Part shown: piece after piece, positions 1 through 5,433 of the stretch
Layout: every line of letters starts with the position of its first letter
How positions within the stretch are numbered: the first letter of the stretch is position 1
NCBI GenBank assembly: GCA_945878795.1
Contig: CAMDWF010000182.1
Span: 1-5,433 of the forward strand
Source: Synechococcus sp. UW140
Lineage (GTDB): Bacteria; Cyanobacteriota; Cyanobacteriia; PCC-6307; Cyanobiaceae
DNA length: 5,433 nt
Reading direction: 5' to 3'
The notes under the pieces: model-generated
Told to the model about the DNA's origin: nothing
The model's database searches: none
The model's input: the letters and a program-made list of their open reading frames with translations, nothing else
Translations under genes and position numbers: made by a program

Positions 1-1046
1 GGCAGACCGATGTGGATGGTGCGTACGGCCCAGGCGTGGCGCAGGTCGTAGGGGGTGATGGGTAGCCCGTAGCGCCGAAATTGTTCGGCCACCCGGCGGC
101 CCGCCTGTTGCAGGGTGGTGCGACCCAGGTCCCGGTTCACAGCAGGCAGGGCATTTGGGTCCCGTCCGAGCCGCTCAAGTTCGAAATGGTCGATCCATTC
201 GGGCTGGAATGGCCAGACCTGGTGTTCGCCGGTCTTACTGGTCGGTAGCACCCGCAGCACCCGATCGGCCCCGGGGGCCAGGGCGCTGCCATCGCAAAAA
301 AAGACCTCGTGGTTGCGCAATCCATAGGTGGCCATCAGGCCATAGGCCAGGCGCCAGCGGGGATTGGGGATCTGCAGCACCAGCTCCAGGATCTGGCTGT
401 CGGTGGGCAGGGGACGAAAACGCGTCAGGTGCAACCCATAGCCCGCCGCCCGGTCTCGCCAGTCCTCAGGCAGCTCCAGCTGCAGGTGGCGGGCCAGGGC
501 GGCCAGGGCCACGCCGCACTGCTGGCGGCTGCGACTGGAGAGCTCATAGCTTTCGAGCACCTGGACCAACATGTCGGCATCGAGGGGCCCTGGGCGCTGG
601 TCGGCCGTGCGGGCGGCCAGGCGCCGCAGGTAAGGCCGGTAGGCGGCGGCCCAGGTGCTGCGGCTGCCCGCCGGCCGGCGCCGGCGCTTGGGATCGTTGC
701 GAAATGCGACCTCAAACGCCTCGAGTTGTTCCGCCAGGGGCCGAAAAGCCAGGCCCCCGGCACCGGCGCCAGCAGGGGTCCCCTCGCCGGCGCCGATGCT
801 CTGGCGCTTCCAGTCGTACCACTGAAAGCAACCTGATGCCAGCTCCTGACGCAACCTGGCCAACCGCTCTAGGGCCTTCGTCAGGCCGGCTGGGCTGGCG
901 GTCAACCCCAGGCTGAGCCGTTGGACCTTCGCCTGCCCCGCTCCAAGGCGGTCAGGCAAGGGGCCCCGCAGTCCCAGTCGGCCGCCGCGGATCTCCAGGC
1001 GCAGGGCGCACCCTTCGGCCGCCAGCAGCCCGTTGTGGTGGCGCAC
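1..1046 (-). CDS. Tyrosine recombinase / phage-integrase-family protein (3' end beyond window)
   Basis: An uninterrupted minus-strand frame runs from the left edge to a GTG at 1046-1044 (348 codons seen). Seen: near the N-terminus an RGGRLGLRGPLP stretch like the beta-strand start of cyanobacterial integrases; a basic KRRRR run at about residues 120-124; a helical core-binding region from about 129 to 215; box I TYGLRNHEV with the catalytic Arg near 244; the hairpin Lys in TSKTGEH near 271; box II YDLRHAWAVR with Arg near 336 and the following His near 337. The usual first His of the HxLR motif is a Tyr (YDLR). The distal box III His/Trp and the nucleophilic Tyr would lie past position 1, so catalytic integrity cannot be judged. 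Known family role: DNA strand exchange through a 3'-phosphotyrosine. Composition matches the neighbours, so nothing suggests recent transfer. The start is uncertain: an in-frame ATG at 1208-1206 would add 54 Pro/Ala-rich residues. The target site is unknown. Confidence 0.85.
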   Translation of the reverse strand, partial: MRHHNGLLAAEGCALRLEIRGGRLGLRGPLPDRLGAGQAKVQRLSLGLTASPAGLTKALERLARLRQELASGCFQWYDWKRQSIGAGEGTPAGAGAGGLAFRPLAEQLEAFEVAFRNDPKRRRRPAGSRSTWAAAYRPYLRRLAARTADQRPGPLDADMLVQVLESYELSSRSRQQCGVALAALARHLQLELPEDWRDRAAGYGLHLTRFRPLPTDSQILELVLQIPNPRWRLAYGLMATYGLRNHEVFFCDGSALAPGADRVLRVLPTSKTGEHQVWPFQPEWIDHFELERLGRDPNALPAVNRDLGRTTLQQAGRRVAEQFRRYGLPITPYDLRHAWAVRTIHIGL

Positions 1047-1068
1047 CGCAGCCGCCAGGGAAGGTTCA

Positions 1069-1101
1069 GGGGGGGGGGCCAGGGGGGCAGAAGGGGCAGA
1101 A
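1069..1101 (+). repeat. G10 homopolymer, tandem 9-mer and possible G-quadruplex
   Basis: Ten consecutive G lie at 1069-1078, followed by CCA, G6 (1082-1087), CAGAA and G4 (1093-1096). The 9-mer GGGGCAGAA occurs twice in tandem at 1084-1092 and 1093-1101. The G runs with 3-5 base loops fit the usual pattern for an intramolecular G-quadruplex on the plus strand, if the G10 run supplies two tracts. Whether it folds is not known. The homopolymer could also be a slippage or sequencing-error site. Confidence 0.6.
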
Positions 1102-1118
1102 GCGGACCGTATCGGCTG

Positions 1119-1147
1119 CCCGGCCCCCCGGCCAGGGGGCCGGGGGG
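1119..1147. repeat. Two alternative, mutually exclusive 10-bp G/C hairpins
   Basis: Hairpin A pairs 1119-1128 (CCCGGCCCCC) with 1135-1144 (GGGGGCCGGG) around a 6-base loop. Hairpin B pairs 1124-1133 (CCCCCCGGCC) with 1138-1147 (GGCCGGGGGG) around a 4-base AGGG loop. Both stems are perfect and all G/C, and they share bases, so only one can form at a time. No T-run follows on the plus strand and no A-run precedes on it, so this is not a canonical intrinsic terminator in either direction. Confidence 0.65.
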
Positions 1148-1149
1148 AA

Positions 1150-1180
1150 TTGGCAGGCCGAGGGAGCCTGGCGTTACGCT
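1150..1180 (+). promoter_or_regulatory. Candidate sigma70-type promoter for hemH
   Basis: TTGGCA at 1150-1155 matches TTGACA at five of six positions, and TACGCT at 1175-1180 keeps the TAnnnT core of a -10 box. The 19-bp spacer is longer than optimal. Initiation near 1187 would give a leader of about 20 bases before the hemH ATG. The call rests only on consensus matching and position. A less likely -10 is GAAAAT at 1195-1200, which would make a nearly leaderless mRNA. Confidence 0.3.
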
Positions 1181-1206
1181 CGGCTTCTCGATTGGAAAAT
1201 GAGGGC

Positions 1207-2382
1207 ATGGCCAGGGTCGGCGTGCTGTTGCTGAACCTGGGCGGTCCTGAACGGATCGAAGATGTGGGTCCGTTCCTGTACAACCTTTTTGCGGATCCCG
1301 AAATCATCCGCCTGCCCACGCCCCTGCTGCAAAAGCCCCTGGCCTGGCTGATCAGCACCTTGCGCAGTGGCAAATCCAAGGCGGCCTATCGCACGATTGG
1401 GGGCGGATCCCCCCTGCGCCGTATCACCGAACATCAGGCCCGGGCCTTGCAGAGCACCCTCAGGGAGCGGGGGGTGGAGGCGACCACCTATGTGGCGATG
1501 CGGTACTGGCATCCCTTCACCGAATCCGCCGTCGCTGACATCAAGGCAGATGGCATTGAGGAAGTGGTGGTGTTACCCCTTTATCCTCAGTTCTCGATCA
1601 GCACCAGCGGCTCCAGTTTTCGTGAGCTGAAACGGTTGCGCCAATCCGACCCGGCTTTCGAGCGGCTGCCCCTGCGCTGCATCCGCAGTTGGTACGACCA
1701 CCCCGGCTACATCGCGGCCATGGCGGGTCTGATCGGCGGCCAGATCCGGGCCGCTTCTGACCCGGCTCTGGCCCACATCTTTTTCAGCGCCCATGGGGTG
1801 CCTAAGAGCTATGTGGAAGAAGCCGGCGATCCTTACCAAAGCGAAATCGAGGCTTGCGTCACCCTGATACTGCAGCGTTTGCAGCGGGACTTGGGCCATG
1901 CCAATCCCCATACGTTGGCCTATCAGAGCCGGGTCGGCCCGGTGGAATGGCTCAAGCCTTACACCGATGATGCCTTGCGCCAGCTTGGCAGCGACGGGGT
2001 TCAAGACCTCGTGGTCGTGCCGATCAGCTTCGTGAGCGAACACATCGAAACCTTGGAAGAGATTGATATTGAATACAGGGAAATCGCCGAGGAGTCGGGC
2101 ATTCACCATTTTCTGAGGGTCCCGGCCCTCGATACCGATGCCACCTTCATCACAGGCCTCGCCGACCTGGTGGTGGCGGCGCTTGAGGGCCCAGAGGTGA
2201 ACCTGGATCAGGCCGCCAAGCTGCCCACCAAAGTCAAGTTGTATCCCCAGGACAAGTGGGCCTGGGGTTGGAACAACAGTTCGGAGGTCTGGAACGGTCG
2301 TTTGGCCATGGTGGGTTTCTCCGCTTTTCTACTTGAACTGATCAGCGGCCGTGGGCCCCTCCATGCTCTGGGACTGCTCTGA
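1207..2382 (+). CDS. hemH: Ferrochelatase with C-terminal LHC/CAB-like segment
   Basis: This 391-residue enzyme inserts Fe2+ into protoporphyrin IX to make protohaem, the iron branch point of tetrapyrrole synthesis opposite Mg-chelatase. Seen: the N-terminal LLLNLGGPE signature (about residues 7-15); the SAHGVP motif with the metal-binding/catalytic His at 196; FVSEHIETL with the conserved Glu near 281. After a linker (about 330-350) comes EVWNGRLAM (360-368), the ExxNGRxAM chlorophyll-binding motif of LHC/Hlip proteins, in a single hydrophobic helix to about 380. That tail is established in cyanobacterial and plastid type II ferrochelatases and probably anchors the enzyme in the thylakoid near pigment-binding proteins. 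The ATG at 1207 is chosen because homology starts with ARVGVLLLNLGG. The frame is open upstream to 1033, but that part is low-complexity. GAGGG sits only one base before the ATG, so no well-spaced Shine-Dalgarno is present. It overlaps the next gene by 20 bp. Confidence 0.97.
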   Translation: MARVGVLLLNLGGPERIEDVGPFLYNLFADPEIIRLPTPLLQKPLAWLISTLRSGKSKAAYRTIGGGSPLRRITEHQARALQSTLRERGVEATTYVAMRYWHPFTESAVADIKADGIEEVVVLPLYPQFSISTSGSSFRELKRLRQSDPAFERLPLRCIRSWYDHPGYIAAMAGLIGGQIRAASDPALAHIFFSAHGVPKSYVEEAGDPYQSEIEACVTLILQRLQRDLGHANPHTLAYQSRVGPVEWLKPYTDDALRQLGSDGVQDLVVVPISFVSEHIETLEEIDIEYREIAEESGIHHFLRVPALDTDATFITGLADLVVAALEGPEVNLDQAAKLPTKVKLYPQDKWAWGWNNSSEVWNGRLAMVGFSAFLLELISGRGPLHALGLL

Positions 2383-2965
2383 GCTGGGCCTCTGGCGCCG
2401 CCCCCTGGCCATCGCGTTGATGTTCGGCCTGGTCGGGGCCCCAGACCCCGCCCAGGCCTCTGGCCCTGAAGCCTGGCTAAGGGCCACTTTCCCGGTGGAG
2501 GGCTTCGCCGGCTATACCAGTGGCTTCGGCCTGCGCTTCCATCCAGTCGATGGGGGGGTGCGTCCCCATTACGGATTGGACATCGCGGCCCCGCTTGGTT
2601 CCCCGGTTCGCAACTGGTGGAGTGGCGTGCTGGTGGAGGTGCTCCAGGGCGGGGGGTGCGGCAATGGGCTGGTGATTCGCTCCGGGGACTATGAACACAC
2701 CTACTGCCACCTCGCTGGCAGCGCCGGCGGCTCGGTGTACCAGAGCGGGTCGGTGCAGCTCCAGGTGGGTCAGCGGCTGCGCACGGGCCAGACGATCGCC
2801 CATGTGGGCATGACCGGCAGCAGCACCGGCCCCCATCTGCACTGGGGACTTCGCTATCGGGGCGCCTGGCTCGACCCAGCCCGGGTGTTGCGGGCCATGG
2901 CCGCCAGTCGTCGGATCCAGGTGCCAAGAACGGGTCCGCCTCCTAAGGTTGGAACGTTTCAATAA
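2363..2965 (+). CDS. Exported M23 (LytM-type) metallopeptidase
   Basis: This 200-residue protein is a probable periplasmic peptidoglycan endopeptidase. The N-terminus has Arg12-Arg13, a hydrophobic stretch (about 14-26) and a plausible cleavage site after the AQA at 30-32. The peptidase domain occupies about 50-172. HYGLD supplies the zinc ligands His69 and Asp73, and PHLHWG supplies His158 and His160; a further His is in YCHLA (116). All metal and catalytic residues expected for LytM-type M23 enzymes are present, so it should be active rather than an EnvC/NlpD-like activator. There is no coiled coil, LysM or SH3 domain. Cys99 and Cys115 could form a disulfide. The ATG at 2363 overlaps the hemH end by 20 bp, which suggests translational coupling. 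GTG at 2351 would add four residues, and ATG at 2420 would remove most of the signal peptide. No clear Shine-Dalgarno decides between them. Confidence 0.9.
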   Translation: MLWDCSELGLWRRPLAIALMFGLVGAPDPAQASGPEAWLRATFPVEGFAGYTSGFGLRFHPVDGGVRPHYGLDIAAPLGSPVRNWWSGVLVEVLQGGGCGNGLVIRSGDYEHTYCHLAGSAGGSVYQSGSVQLQVGQRLRTGQTIAHVGMTGSSTGPHLHWGLRYRGAWLDPARVLRAMAASRRIQVPRTGPPPKVGTFQ

Positions 2966-3002
2966 GCCGGTGCCTACTTCGGTACTGGCGCCCTTCCCCG
3001 CC

Positions 3003-4901
3003 GTGACGCTTACCCCTGTCCCCTCCACGGTTTCTGCCCCCGATTCCCGCTTGCCCCACTCGTTGAGGCACGAACCGGTTCCGGTGCTGGACGGAGTTTC
3101 CCAGAGGGTCAACGGTGGTTATGCCTTGATGCATGCCTTGCATTTGCATGGCGTCAAGGATTTGTTCGGCTACCCAGGCGGGGCCATCTTGCCGATTTAC
3201 GACGAGCTGCACAAGGCGGAAGCCCGGGGCTGGTTGAGACATGTGCTTGTGCGCCATGAACAGGGCGGTGCCCATGCCGCCGATGCCTATGCCCGCGCTA
3301 CGGGCAAGGTGGGGGTCTGCTTTGGCACCTCGGGGCCCGGAGCCACCAACCTGGTCACCGGCATTGCCACGGCCCAAATGGATTCGGTGCCCATGGTTGT
3401 GATTACGGGCCAGGTGCCCCGGGCCGCGATCGGCACCGATGCGTTCCAGGAAACGGACATTTTTGGCATCACCATGCCGATCGTCAAGCACTCCTGGGTA
3501 GTGCGCGATCCGGCCCAGATCGGCCGCATCGTTGCCCAGGCCTTCCTGATCGCCGCCAGTGGTCGGCCGGGGCCCGTCCTCATTGACATCCCCAAGGATG
3601 TGGGGGTCGAAGAATTTGACTACGTGCCGGTGCCACCTGGCAGCGTCATCCCCAACGGCTTCACTTACCCCCAGCCCGTTGATCCAACAGCCATTAACGC
3701 CGCCCTCGAACTGATCCGCCAGTCCCGTCGCCCCCTGCTTTACGTAGGTGGCGGAGCCATCAGCAGCGGCGCCCATGGAGCGGTGCATGAACTGGCCGAA
3801 CGCTTCCAATTGCCGGTCACAACCACGTTGATGGGCAAGGGAGCCTTCGACGAACGTCACCCCCTTTCGGTGGGCATGTTGGGCATGCATGGCACGGCCT
3901 ACGCCAATTTCGCCGTCACCGAATGCGACCTTTTGATTGCCTGTGGTGCCCGTTTCGATGACCGGGTCACCGGCCGCCTCGATAGTTTTGCGCCCCGGGC
4001 CCAGGTCATTCACATCGACATCGATGCGGCTGAGGTCGGCAAGAACCGCACCCCCCAGGTGCCCTTGGTGGCCGATGTCAGGGAGGCCCTCGAAGCCATG
4101 GTGGCCGCCTCCGCTGGCGAGAGCTCCGGCGGCCGCACCCAGGCCTGGCTTGAGCGCATCTCCAGTTGGAAGCACCACTATCCCTTGACGGTTCCTGTGC
4201 CCGAAGGGGAGATTGCTCCCCAGGAAGTGCTCCTGGCCCTGCGGGAGTTGGCCCCGGAGGCCTACATCACCACCGATGTCGGTCAGCATCAAATGTGGGC
4301 CGCCCAGTACCTCGCCACCGGCCCCCGCCATTGGATCAGCAGCGCCGGGTTAGGGACGATGGGTTTCGGCATGCCGGCCGCCATGGGGGTGCAGGTGGCC
4401 TATCCCCAGGCCCAGGTGGTCTGCGTGGCTGGTGATGCCAGCATCCTGATGAATATCCAAGAGCTTGGAACCCTCAGCCAATACCAGCTGCCCGTCAAGG
4501 TAGTTGTTATCAACAACGGTTGGCAGGGCATGGTGCGGCAGTGGCAGGAAAGTTTCTACGGAGAGCGCTATTCCGCTTCGGCCATGAACCAGGGCATGCC
4601 CAACTTTGAGGCCCTGGCCGAAGCCTTTGGTATCCGTGGGGTGCTGATCAGCGAGCGCGCGACCCTGAAGCAGCAATTGGCCGCGGCCCTGGCCCATCCC
4701 GGCCCCGCTTTCATTGATGTCAAGGTGCGTCGCAACGAAAACTGCTATCCGATGGTTCCCCCAGGTGCCAGTAATGCCCAGATGGTGGGCTTACCCAGCC
4801 ATCCCGAGCTGGCCATCGACACCCAACGCCACTGCGACCACTGCGGCACCACCACCGCCAGTGCCCACCTGTTCTGTCCCACCTGCGGAGCCAAGCTCTG
4901 A
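3003..4901 (+). CDS. ilvB: Acetolactate synthase large (catalytic) subunit with zinc-ribbon-like tail
   Basis: This ThDP-, Mg2+- and FAD-dependent enzyme condenses two pyruvates to acetolactate, or pyruvate with 2-oxobutyrate, the first common step of valine, leucine and isoleucine synthesis. From the GTG at 3003 it has 632 residues. Seen: FGYPGGAILPIYD (about 55-67) and RHEQ with catalytic Glu86 in the ThDP N-domain; GARFDDRVTG (315-324) in the central FAD-type domain; GDA (477-479) through the INN at 503-505, then GWQGMVRQWQ in the ThDP C-domain. After the domain end (MVGLPSHPEL) comes CDHCG (611-615) and FCPTCG (624-629), a CxxC-x10-CxxC tail resembling a rubredoxin-type zinc ribbon, which is not part of the standard enzyme. 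Start alternatives in frame are TTG 2949 (650 residues, overlapping the peptidase gene by 17 bp) and GTG 2970. None has a well-spaced Shine-Dalgarno, and conserved sequence begins only near residue 37. The ilvN regulatory subunit gene is not in the window. Confidence 0.96.
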   Translation: MTLTPVPSTVSAPDSRLPHSLRHEPVPVLDGVSQRVNGGYALMHALHLHGVKDLFGYPGGAILPIYDELHKAEARGWLRHVLVRHEQGGAHAADAYARATGKVGVCFGTSGPGATNLVTGIATAQMDSVPMVVITGQVPRAAIGTDAFQETDIFGITMPIVKHSWVVRDPAQIGRIVAQAFLIAASGRPGPVLIDIPKDVGVEEFDYVPVPPGSVIPNGFTYPQPVDPTAINAALELIRQSRRPLLYVGGGAISSGAHGAVHELAERFQLPVTTTLMGKGAFDERHPLSVGMLGMHGTAYANFAVTECDLLIACGARFDDRVTGRLDSFAPRAQVIHIDIDAAEVGKNRTPQVPLVADVREALEAMVAASAGESSGGRTQAWLERISSWKHHYPLTVPVPEGEIAPQEVLLALRELAPEAYITTDVGQHQMWAAQYLATGPRHWISSAGLGTMGFGMPAAMGVQVAYPQAQVVCVAGDASILMNIQELGTLSQYQLPVKVVVINNGWQGMVRQWQESFYGERYSASAMNQGMPNFEALAEAFGIRGVLISERATLKQQLAAALAHPGPAFIDVKVRRNENCYPMVPPGASNAQMVGLPSHPELAIDTQRHCDHCGTTTASAHLFCPTCGAKL

Positions 4902-4915
4902 GACGTTTCAGCGCC

Positions 4916-5293
4916 TTGCCATGGGCCTTGGGGAGCCCGATCGCCCTGGCCTTAGCCCTTGTGTTGGCCTGGACCGTGGCGGTGGCTCCGGTGGCGGCGG
5001 CGGAGGTCCTGCAGGTGCGTGGGCCTGCCTTATTGCAATTGGGCGATGGCAATCGCAGCTATGCCGTCGAACTAGCCTGCGTGCAGGTGCCACCGGAGTC
5101 CCAGCAGCAGGCCACGGCGTGGTTACGACAGCAATTGCCCCGCCATAGTCGGGTCAATTTGCGGCCCCTGGGCCAGCGCGAGGGTGTGCTTTTGGCCAGG
5201 ATCAGTCGCCTTGATGGCGGCGCCCCCCAGGATCTGGCCGACGCCATGATTGGCGCCGGGCTGGCCGAACCCCAACCTTGCGCTCCGGCCTGA
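4916..5293 (+). CDS. Small secreted protein with degenerate SNase-like fold
   Basis: Predicted length is 125 residues. Residues 1-29 form an Ala/Leu-rich signal peptide ending AAA before Glu30. The remaining ~95 residues follow the order of a staphylococcal-nuclease (thermonuclease/OB) domain: VLQVRGPALLQL, then YAVELACVQVPPES (compare VRLxGIDAPE), an amphipathic helix with QQQATAWLRQQL, VNLRPLG, GVLLARISRLDGG (compare YGRxLAxVxxDG) and LADAMIGAGLAEP. The catalytic arginines expected in the VRL and YGR motifs appear as Glu52 and about Val91, so nuclease activity is unlikely; Glu61 may match the catalytic Glu. Cys55 and Cys122 are the only cysteines. It lies 14 bp after ilvB and 8 bp before the next gene, so it is probably co-transcribed. 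The TTG at 4916 is the only usual start codon near the frame's beginning that keeps the whole hydrophobic segment; no basic residues precede that segment, so the start remains doubtful. Function unknown. Confidence 0.7.
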   Translation: MPWALGSPIALALALVLAWTVAVAPVAAAEVLQVRGPALLQLGDGNRSYAVELACVQVPPESQQQATAWLRQQLPRHSRVNLRPLGQREGVLLARISRLDGGAPQDLADAMIGAGLAEPQPCAPA

Positions 5294-5301
5294 GAGACAC
5301 C

Positions 5302-5433
5302 ATGGGACTGAACCGGACCGCCACGGGAATCGTGCTGCTGCCCAGCCTGCTGCTGGGGGGCGCTTTTTTGGCGGCGGCCTCCTGGCTCGATGGTCCGGCC
5401 GCCCAGAACCGCCCCCTGGCCCTTGGCCTGGGC
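5302..5433 (+). CDS. N-terminus of a putative membrane protein (cut by window edge)
   Basis: ATG at 5302 lies 8 bp after the preceding stop. Forty-four codons are visible and remain open at the right edge. After MGLNRTATG there is one clear hydrophobic segment (about residues 10-28, IVLLPSLLLGGAFLAAASW), then a short polar stretch (LDGPAAQNRP), then LALGLG, which may begin a second hydrophobic segment. This fits a small polytopic membrane protein or a signal-anchored protein. GAGA at 5292-5295, six bases before the ATG, could be a weak ribosome-binding site. I do not recognise the family from this much sequence. The spacing suggests the same transcription unit as ilvB and the SNase-like gene. 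Confidence 0.6.
   Translation, partial: MGLNRTATGIVLLPSLLLGGAFLAAASWLDGPAAQNRPLALGLG

Larger units (their letters stand above)
1047..1206. other. Divergent intergenic region between recombinase and hemH
   Basis: About 160 bp separate the GTG start proposed for the minus-strand recombinase from the hemH ATG. The stretch is extremely GC-rich and low in complexity: a G10 run, a tandem 9-mer, nested G/C hairpins, then a more mixed 50 bp next to hemH where a promoter would be expected. It lacks stop codons in both the recombinase frame and the hemH frame, so N-terminal extensions are formally possible. The encoded residues would be Pro/Ala/Gly/Arg-rich with no recognisable motif, so I treat it as non-coding and regulatory. 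Confidence 0.6.

Noticed and set aside
675..684. Palindrome CCGGCGCCGG as a recombination or regulatory site
   Set aside because: It lies inside recombinase codons for a basic Arg/Pro linker, where GC-rich codons readily produce such palindromes.
155..916. Plus-strand frames (253 and 175 codons) at the left end
   Set aside because: They are antisense to the recombinase, whose catalytic boxes are clear. The translations are Arg/Gly/Pro/Ala-rich with no motifs.
1119..1147. Intrinsic terminator
   Set aside because: The stems are strong, but neither strand has a T-run after the hairpin, and it lies between divergent 5' ends where a terminator is not expected.
1033..1206. N-terminal extension of HemH from a TTG at 1033
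   Set aside because: The encoded residues are Gly/Arg/Pro-rich, cover the promoter candidate and hairpins, and precede the normal ferrochelatase N-terminus that starts at 1207.
2208..3112. Minus-strand frames opposite the peptidase gene
   Set aside because: They overlap the signal peptide and complete LytM zinc motifs on the plus strand, and their own products are low-complexity.
2943..4331. Long open frame (462 codons) on the minus strand opposite ilvB
   Set aside because: It lies fully antisense to a well-supported ilvB, its protein is Gly/His/Asp-rich without recognisable domains, and such antisense frames are expected from high third-position GC.
4976..5007. GGTGGC/GGCGGC-rich run as a repeat element or Gly-rich peptide
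   Set aside because: In the supported frame it codes the Ala/Val-rich signal-peptide end. The Gly-rich reading belongs to a shadow frame.
1..5433. CRISPR array, tRNA/rRNA gene, IS element or a defence system
   Set aside because: No regularly spaced repeats, tRNA-like cloverleaf, terminal inverted repeats or transposase motifs were seen. Apart from the recombinase, the window is housekeeping and envelope genes.

Overview
The window looks like a piece of a GC-rich picocyanobacterial chromosome (Synechococcus/Cyanobium type). By eye the GC content is well above 60%, and genes are packed with gaps of a few bases or overlaps. The best lineage marker is a ferrochelatase carrying a C-terminal chlorophyll a/b-binding-like (LHC/Hlip-type) segment, an architecture known from cyanobacteria and plastids. 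The acetolactate synthase also reads as cyanobacterial. No HIP1 octamer (GCGATCGC) was seen. The genus call is inference.

Layout. Positions 1-1046 (minus strand) hold a tyrosine recombinase/integrase-like gene whose 3' end, including the expected nucleophilic Tyr, lies outside the window. It is divergent from everything else. Positions 1047-1206 are a very GC-rich divergent intergenic region with a G10 tract, a 9-bp tandem repeat, a possible G-quadruplex, two overlapping perfect 10-bp hairpins that exclude each other, and a weak promoter candidate. From 1207 to the right edge all genes are on the plus strand: hemH (ferrochelatase), an exported M23 (LytM-type) metallopeptidase overlapping the hemH end, ilvB (acetolactate synthase large subunit) with a Cys4 zinc-ribbon-like tail, a small secreted protein with a degenerate staphylococcal-nuclease-like fold, and the start of a membrane protein cut by the window edge.

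How they work together. The five plus-strand genes have no visible terminator between them and are probably co-transcribed at least in part. Their functions do not form one pathway: haem synthesis, cell-wall remodelling, branched-chain amino acid synthesis and two envelope proteins of unknown role. This looks like an ordinary compact picocyanobacterial gene string rather than a dedicated new system. The points most worth a second look are the zinc-ribbon tail on IlvB, the resident-looking recombinase next to hemH with a Tyr at the usual box II His position, the switch-like intergenic hairpins, and the active-site-less nuclease-like protein.
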